Source: Acidobacteriota bacterium
GTDB lineage: Bacteria; Acidobacteriota; Terriglobia; UBA7540
Direction: 5' to 3'
Length of the DNA stretch: 9,107 nucleotides
NCBI GenBank assembly: GCA_003165615.1
Contig: PLWR01000145.1
Coordinates: forward strand, 1-9,107
This document shows, piece after piece, positions 6,332 through 9,107 of this stretch. The notes below the pieces were generated by a model. That model was not told the origin of the DNA. It ran no database searches and worked only from the letters and a program-made list of their open reading frames with translations. The position numbers and the translations under genes are program-made. Numbering within the stretch: the stretch's first letter is position 1; the number at the start of each line of letters is the position of its first letter.

Positions 6332-6397
6332 GCCTGTTCAGCCCGGCGCCTGCCGTTGCACGCCCCCTTCCAACTTCGATTCCCGTGCGCCACCGGT

Positions 6398-6420
6398 GCC
6401 GACCTCAAGGTCGGCGCTAC
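6398..6420 (-). repeat. Single GTAGC palindromic repeat unit
   Basis: On the minus strand this reads GTAGC followed by GCCGACCT-TG-AGGTCGGC, an 8-bp perfect stem. It is the same unit as at 4404-4426 with only the loop changed (TT to TG). Confidence 0.7.
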
Positions 6421-6455
6421 ACCGCCAACCTACCGCGTTCCAGCGTTCGACCGTG

Positions 6456-6461
6456 TATAAT
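6456..6461 (+). promoter_or_regulatory. Candidate -10 box for the 166-residue gene
   Basis: There is a perfect TATAAT 63 bp before the ATG at 6524. No good -35 hexamer lies 16-18 bp upstream (the sequence there is GC-rich, CCGCGT), so an activator may be needed or the match may be chance. Confidence 0.4.
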
Positions 6462-6523
6462 CAGGGAAGATTCGGAAAGGTTAAGCAAGGCAAACGGAAA
6501 CGCTCCCCTTGGCGTCTGCGCCT

Positions 6524-7024
6524 ATGTCTGACGATCAACTTCCCAATCCGCACCCTGCCGCGAACCCTCAAGAGGTTGAACGGGTGGTGCGCGATTTCGA
6601 AGAGCGAACGCTGGTGGGAAGGGAGGGGTATTTCAGCCGACTGGTGTATCTCGCCTCGCTGCGCGACTACAATACCGGCCGTTACCATCACTACGGATTA
6701 GAGGAGCGCTACGCAGCGGATGCTGTTGATGAGGGCCTGCGCCAGTGCCACGTGCGGGTTTTTGAAGAGCTTGTCGGCCTGCCGCTTAAGGAGCAGACGG
6801 AAGATCTGTTGGATTTCTTCGAATCCCTGAAGGAAGATAGAACGCGGTTGGTGCGCGTCTGGAAGGGGCTAAAGTCCTACCAAATCCTCCCCCCGGAGGA
6901 CTGCCATCCCCTGGCGCGGGAACTTTTTGACAAGAACATTGAGATTATGCTGAGAATCCTGCGCGAGACCGATCTGTGGCCCTTACTGCACGATTCGCAT
7001 CGCGACGCCGACGACCTGCCCTAG
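6524..7024 (+). CDS. Unrecognised 166-residue protein
   Basis: I do not recognise a family. The start is taken as ATG at 6524; a TTG at 6509 would add five residues (MASAP), and neither has a clear Shine-Dalgarno sequence. The protein is soluble, charged and probably mostly helical: no signal peptide, no membrane segment, many Glu/Arg/Leu. Noticeable stretches are RDYNTGRYHHYGLEERYA (47-64), rich in Tyr and His, EQTEDLLDFFESLKEDR (90-106), and YQILPPEDCHPLARELFDKN (119-138). Codon use resembles the neighbouring metabolic genes, which supports real coding. Its 3' end overlaps the convergent regulator gene by 42 bp, and that overlapped part encodes a low-conservation-looking tail (LHDSHRDADDLP). 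A role linked to the regulator is possible from position only. No catalytic motif is evident. Confidence 0.75.
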   Translation: MSDDQLPNPHPAANPQEVERVVRDFEERTLVGREGYFSRLVYLASLRDYNTGRYHHYGLEERYAADAVDEGLRQCHVRVFEELVGLPLKEQTEDLLDFFESLKEDRTRLVRVWKGLKSYQILPPEDCHPLARELFDKNIEIMLRILRETDLWPLLHDSHRDADDLP

Positions 7025-7792
7025 GACTTCACCCTCATCGGGAATGCGAATGGTCTGCGGTCCGGTGGGAGACAAAGGATGGGGCAGCAGGGTCACTTCC
7101 TTGCCGCGCTGGTAGCACCAGCAACATTCGTAGCTGTAGCGCAGCTCCAGGAAATAGATGGGGCGGTCGTATTCGGTCAGCCACCCGGAATTCACAATCT
7201 TGCGCCGCGTGTCGTCAACCTGCACCACGGACCCCGGGCGCAGGAGCGGAACCATCATCTGATCTTCCAGGCCTATAAAGCCATAGCGGTATTTCTTGAA
7301 ATCGAGCTGGCTCAGCAATCCCGCGGGGATTTCGCCCCACGTTTCTATCAAGCGGGAGAGGAAAGCGGTCTTCTCCGGCCGGAAGCCGGGGTCAAAGCGG
7401 ATGGGAAAACGGATGGGCCGCGCCGGGTCGCCAACCTCGACAGTGAAGAGATGGGTGGAAGCTTGGAGCGTGGCGTGCCGGTGCTGCTCCATCTTGGCCA
7501 GATTGATTCCGTACAGCCCCATCATTTCCTCAATGCTCAGCCGGTAAATCACCGCGAGGCTGTAGAACTTGTATATGCTGGGGAGTGAGCCGTCGTTTTC
7601 AATCTGGTTGAGGCGGGCGGTGGAAACCACGTACTCCGAGCTCCGCTCAGCGTCAGCGATTTCCAGGCTGGCTTCCTCGACTTGGCGAAGCGTCAGCCCA
7701 AAGCGCTCACGGATTTGCTTTAGGCGGAATCCAGCCTGCGCGCTAAGGGCAAGCGTCGCGAGCGGGGGCACAGCGGGAAGGGATTGGGACAT
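6983..7792 (-). CDS. XRE-family transcriptional regulator with degenerate S24-like C-terminal domain
   Basis: The 269-residue protein has an N-terminal helix-turn-helix of Cro/CI type (about 22-92: GFRLKQIRERFGLTLRQVEE, then VVSTARLNQIENDGSLPSIYK, then a SIEEMMGLYG end). A linker follows (95-160). The C-terminal domain (about 165-269) has the layout of LexA/CI-type S24 domains: EDQMMVPLLRPGSVVQVD (176-193), RPIYFLELR (210-218), EVLGQVVGVAMRI (255-267). In active S24 peptidases the first motif reads D-S-M-x-P; here it is D-Q-M-M-V-P, so the catalytic serine is absent and self-cleavage is unlikely. The YECCWCYQ cluster (C223, C224, C226) might bind a metal or act in dimerisation. Such regulators are common in Acidobacteriota (general knowledge). 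ATG at 7792 has no Shine-Dalgarno sequence. The gene diverges from iolB and converges on the 166-residue gene; its targets and ligand are unknown. Confidence 0.85.
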   Translation of the reverse strand: MSQSLPAVPPLATLALSAQAGFRLKQIRERFGLTLRQVEEASLEIADAERSSEYVVSTARLNQIENDGSLPSIYKFYSLAVIYRLSIEEMMGLYGINLAKMEQHRHATLQASTHLFTVEVGDPARPIRFPIRFDPGFRPEKTAFLSRLIETWGEIPAGLLSQLDFKKYRYGFIGLEDQMMVPLLRPGSVVQVDDTRRKIVNSGWLTEYDRPIYFLELRYSYECCWCYQRGKEVTLLPHPLSPTGPQTIRIPDEGEVLGQVVGVAMRIVQ

Positions 7793-7914
7793 AGTATGGC
7801 ACTATCGAATAACTTCTTCCCCGCACTCGGCCCCTGGCGTGCCACCCCGGTCGGATTGGAGCGAGGAAATGGAGCAACATTCCCACATACGTATCGTGCC
7901 TAGCCCTATTCTAC

Positions 7915-7920
7915 TATACT
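7915..7920 (+). promoter_or_regulatory. Candidate -10 box for iolB
   Basis: TATACT matches the -10 consensus at five of six positions and lies upstream of the cruciform repeat and iolB. No convincing -35 box is found at the right distance. If used, the leader would be about 145 nt and would contain the whole 7957-8037 repeat. Confidence 0.25.
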
Positions 7921-7940
7921 GCGGGGGATGGAAATTACAA

Positions 7941-7952
7941 TCCTCCGGAGGA
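7941..7952. repeat. 12-bp perfect palindrome TCCTCCGGAGGA
   Basis: A perfect two-fold symmetric site lies between the divergent regulator gene and iolB, just before the large repeat. It has the size and symmetry of a dimeric regulator site and so could be an operator. It could also be chance. Confidence 0.35.
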
Positions 7953-7956
7953 GTAG

Positions 7957-8037
7957 TGTCCTGATTTGAACATAGCGCCGCCCTTGGGGGCGGCACATGC
8001 CGGGCTATTTTCCGGCGCTACACCCGAAATCAGGACA
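7957..8037. repeat. 81-bp cruciform-like compound repeat upstream of iolB
   Basis: The outer arms TGTCCTGATTT (7957-7967) and AAATCAGGACA (8027-8037) are perfect 11-bp inverted repeats. Inside, TAGCGCCG (7973-7980) pairs with CGGCGCTA (8013-8020). Two smaller hairpins are nested: GCCGCCC-TTGG-GGGCGGC (7977-7994) and GCCGG/CCGGC (7999-8003, 8012-8016). The AGCGCC/GGCGCTAC ends link it to the GTAGC repeats at 4404-4475 and 6398-6420. It ends 32 bp before the iolB start. Confidence 0.75.
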
Positions 8038-8069
8038 TCAATCCCGGAGGAAGGGTTCGCGAGGTCATC

Positions 8070-8882
8070 ATGGATCGATTGATCAAAGCCTGCAGAAAAG
8101 GAAATTTCCAACAGGTCGTCGAGGTCGGCATCCTGCGCTTCCTCGACTTCGCCACCTTGCAACTGGATCGGGGTGAATGCCACTTGCTTCACACGGGCCC
8201 TCGCGAATACGTGCTCGATATCTTCTCCGGTTCCGTTACCCTGGTGATCAGCACCGTGGGACGCAGCCAGGAGATTTATCGCCAGATCGGAATACGCCCC
8301 GATGTTTTCTCCGGACCGCCGGTCATGAGCTACCTCCCGCCCAACTCGCGGCTGGAAATCAAGGCGGATTCGGCGGCGGACATAGGGATATTCTCCGCGC
8401 CTTCAACCTCCACCGCCCCGCCCGCGCTGCTGCAAGGGTCTACCGTGATCAGCAAGCAAGTGGGCCGCGAAAACTGGCAGCGAACGGTCTATTCGGCCTT
8501 GGGTGAAAACGTGCCGGCAGAGCGCCTCCTGGCCGGCGAGACCTTGAACCCCCCGGGCAACTGGTCGAGTTTTCCGCCCCACAAGCATGACCGCTCCAAC
8601 CCACCGGAAGAAGCCGTGCTGGAAGAGGTTTATTACTTCCGATTCAAGCCCGCGCAAGGGTTCGGGTTTATTTGGACGTACACGGCGCCCGGCGACCCCG
8701 AGGGGTTCTCCAATGTTTTCGTTGTCGAAAATGGCGACACCGTTCTGCTGCCGAAGGGTTATCACCCTGTCGTGGCTGCGCCCGGTTACGAACTGCATTA
8801 CACCTGGGGGCTGGCCGGGGAAGAGCGGCGCTACGGCGCCTGGGCTGACGATCCACAACATGCCTGGGTAAAGTGCCGATGA
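8070..8882 (+). CDS. iolB: 5-deoxy-glucuronate isomerase
   Basis: IolB converts 5-deoxy-D-glucuronate to 2-deoxy-5-keto-D-gluconate in cytosolic myo-inositol breakdown. The 270-residue protein is full length for the family and has two cupin-like halves. The C-terminal half carries the diagnostic motifs: NWSSFPPHKHD (164-174), with metal-binding H171 and H173; EEAVLEEVYYFRF (180-192), with a metal-binding Glu at 185 or 186; and NGDTVLLPKGYHPVVAAPGYELHYTWGLAG (221-250), with H232 as the probable fourth ligand. The end ADDPQHAWVK (259-268) is also typical. The start is ATG at 8070 with GAGG five bases upstream (8061-8064). KduI is a relative, but the HKHD and YYF motifs favour IolB. Codon use matches the other genes. 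No other inositol gene is visible: the upstream neighbour is the XRE-type regulator and the downstream 225 bp are non-coding, so it may stand alone or the cluster may continue past the edge. Confidence 0.92.
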   Translation: MDRLIKACRKGNFQQVVEVGILRFLDFATLQLDRGECHLLHTGPREYVLDIFSGSVTLVISTVGRSQEIYRQIGIRPDVFSGPPVMSYLPPNSRLEIKADSAADIGIFSAPSTSTAPPALLQGSTVISKQVGRENWQRTVYSALGENVPAERLLAGETLNPPGNWSSFPPHKHDRSNPPEEAVLEEVYYFRFKPAQGFGFIWTYTAPGDPEGFSNVFVVENGDTVLLPKGYHPVVAAPGYELHYTWGLAGEERRYGAWADDPQHAWVKCR

Positions 8883-8998
8883 CGGGTGCAACGTGCTCGA
8901 CTCCCCCCTCTGACCCGGACTTCTCACCCGCCTCGGCAGTTGTCTCTGGGTCGTGGTGCTTTCAATCCCCAAAAGGGCGCGCTATCAGTCCAGACAAG

Positions 8999-9044
8999 TT
9001 CCGACCCTGAAAGGGTCGAAGGCTCGACCCCTCCAGGGTCGGAA
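8999..9044. repeat. GACCC/GGGTC compound hairpin downstream of iolB
   Basis: The outer arms TTCCGACCCT (8999-9008) and AGGGTCGGAA (9035-9044) are perfect 10-bp inverted repeats. Two inner hairpins reuse the same arms: CGACCCT-GAA-AGGGTCG (9002-9018) and CGACCC-CTCCA-GGGTCG (9025-9041). The element can therefore fold either as two small hairpins or as one long one. It is a repeat of a different sequence class from the GTAGC family. It could stabilise or end the iolB message but lacks a T-tract. Confidence 0.65.
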
Positions 9045-9107
9045 GAATTCCATGCATGGCCCTCCTGATCCGTAGGGTTCACTTACGGCTAATGATATTC
9101 CTCCCCT

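Larger units (their letters stand above)
5967..6523. other. Repeat-rich divergent intergenic region
   Basis: These 557 bases separate the homospermidine synthase gene from the 166-residue gene and contain no supported gene. In order they hold the HSS leader hairpin, the HSS promoter candidate, a small GCCCGG/CCGGGC hairpin (6174-6191), a 131-bp nested inverted repeat (6201-6331), one GTAGC palindromic unit (6398-6420) and a TATAAT box (6456-6461). Several short open frames cross it but pass straight through palindromes and have no family resemblance. Confidence 0.6.

Noticed and set aside
7079..7588. A 169-residue plus-strand frame.
   Set aside because: It is antisense to the XRE-type regulator, which has clear helix-turn-helix and S24-like motifs.
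8403..8972. A 189-residue minus-strand frame.
   Set aside because: It is antisense to iolB, whose identity is secure.
2451..9044. The palindromic repeats as a CRISPR array.
   Set aside because: The units are widely scattered, in both orientations and without regular spacers.
8962..9057. A 31-residue minus-strand frame with AGGAGG three bases before an ATG at 9057.
   Set aside because: It reads straight through the GACCC/GGGTC compound hairpin, so its sequence is explained by the repeat; spacing to the ATG is also short.

Overview
The window looks like chromosomal DNA of a free-living, moderately GC-rich bacterium. My best guess is Acidobacteriota. This rests on the style of the XRE-type regulator at 6983-7792, on the pyruvoyl-dependent arginine decarboxylase beside a deoxyhypusine-synthase-like gene, and on intergenic repeats of the 'gtcatcctgagcgaagcgaagga' and 'gtagcgccgacc' kinds. 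No rRNA, tRNA, CRISPR array, transposase or phage gene is visible, and the phylum assignment is an inference.

Left part (1-5966) is an arginine/ornithine/polyamine neighbourhood. On the minus strand, pdaD (208-762, arginine to agmatine) is followed by the start of a deoxyhypusine-synthase-family gene cut by the window edge (1-113). Diverging from pdaD, argA (1072-2361) encodes N-acetylglutamate synthase, the first step of arginine synthesis. A gene-poor gap (2362-3192) holds one unrecognised small gene (2725-2958) between two inverted copies of a palindromic repeat. Then, on the minus strand, a homospermidine synthase gene (4500-5966) is followed by a fold-III PLP ornithine decarboxylase gene (3193-4329). 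Together these would make arginine precursors, convert arginine to agmatine and ornithine to putrescine, and join two putrescines into homospermidine. The locus thus carries members of two unrelated families of NAD-dependent aminobutyl transfer enzymes (saccharopine-reductase-like and DHS-like).

The middle (5967-6523) is a 557-base intergenic region. It has a good promoter candidate for the HSS-ODC pair, a leader hairpin next to the HSS ribosome binding site, a 131-bp nested inverted repeat, a short palindromic repeat and a perfect TATAAT box.

Right part (6524-9107): an unrecognised 166-residue protein gene converges on, and overlaps by 42 bp, an XRE-type regulator gene whose C-terminal half resembles a catalytically dead S24 (LexA/CI-like) domain. 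Diverging from the regulator, behind an 81-bp cruciform-like repeat, is iolB (8070-8882, 5-deoxy-glucuronate isomerase of myo-inositol catabolism) with no other iol gene visible. The last 225 bases hold another GC-rich compound hairpin repeat and no supported gene.

A recurring theme is the density of palindromic intergenic elements: at least seven, several sharing a GTAGC end and a stem whose two arms change together. I see no clear defence or mobile system here. The most interesting biology is the polyamine gene arrangement and the repeat family embedded in it.
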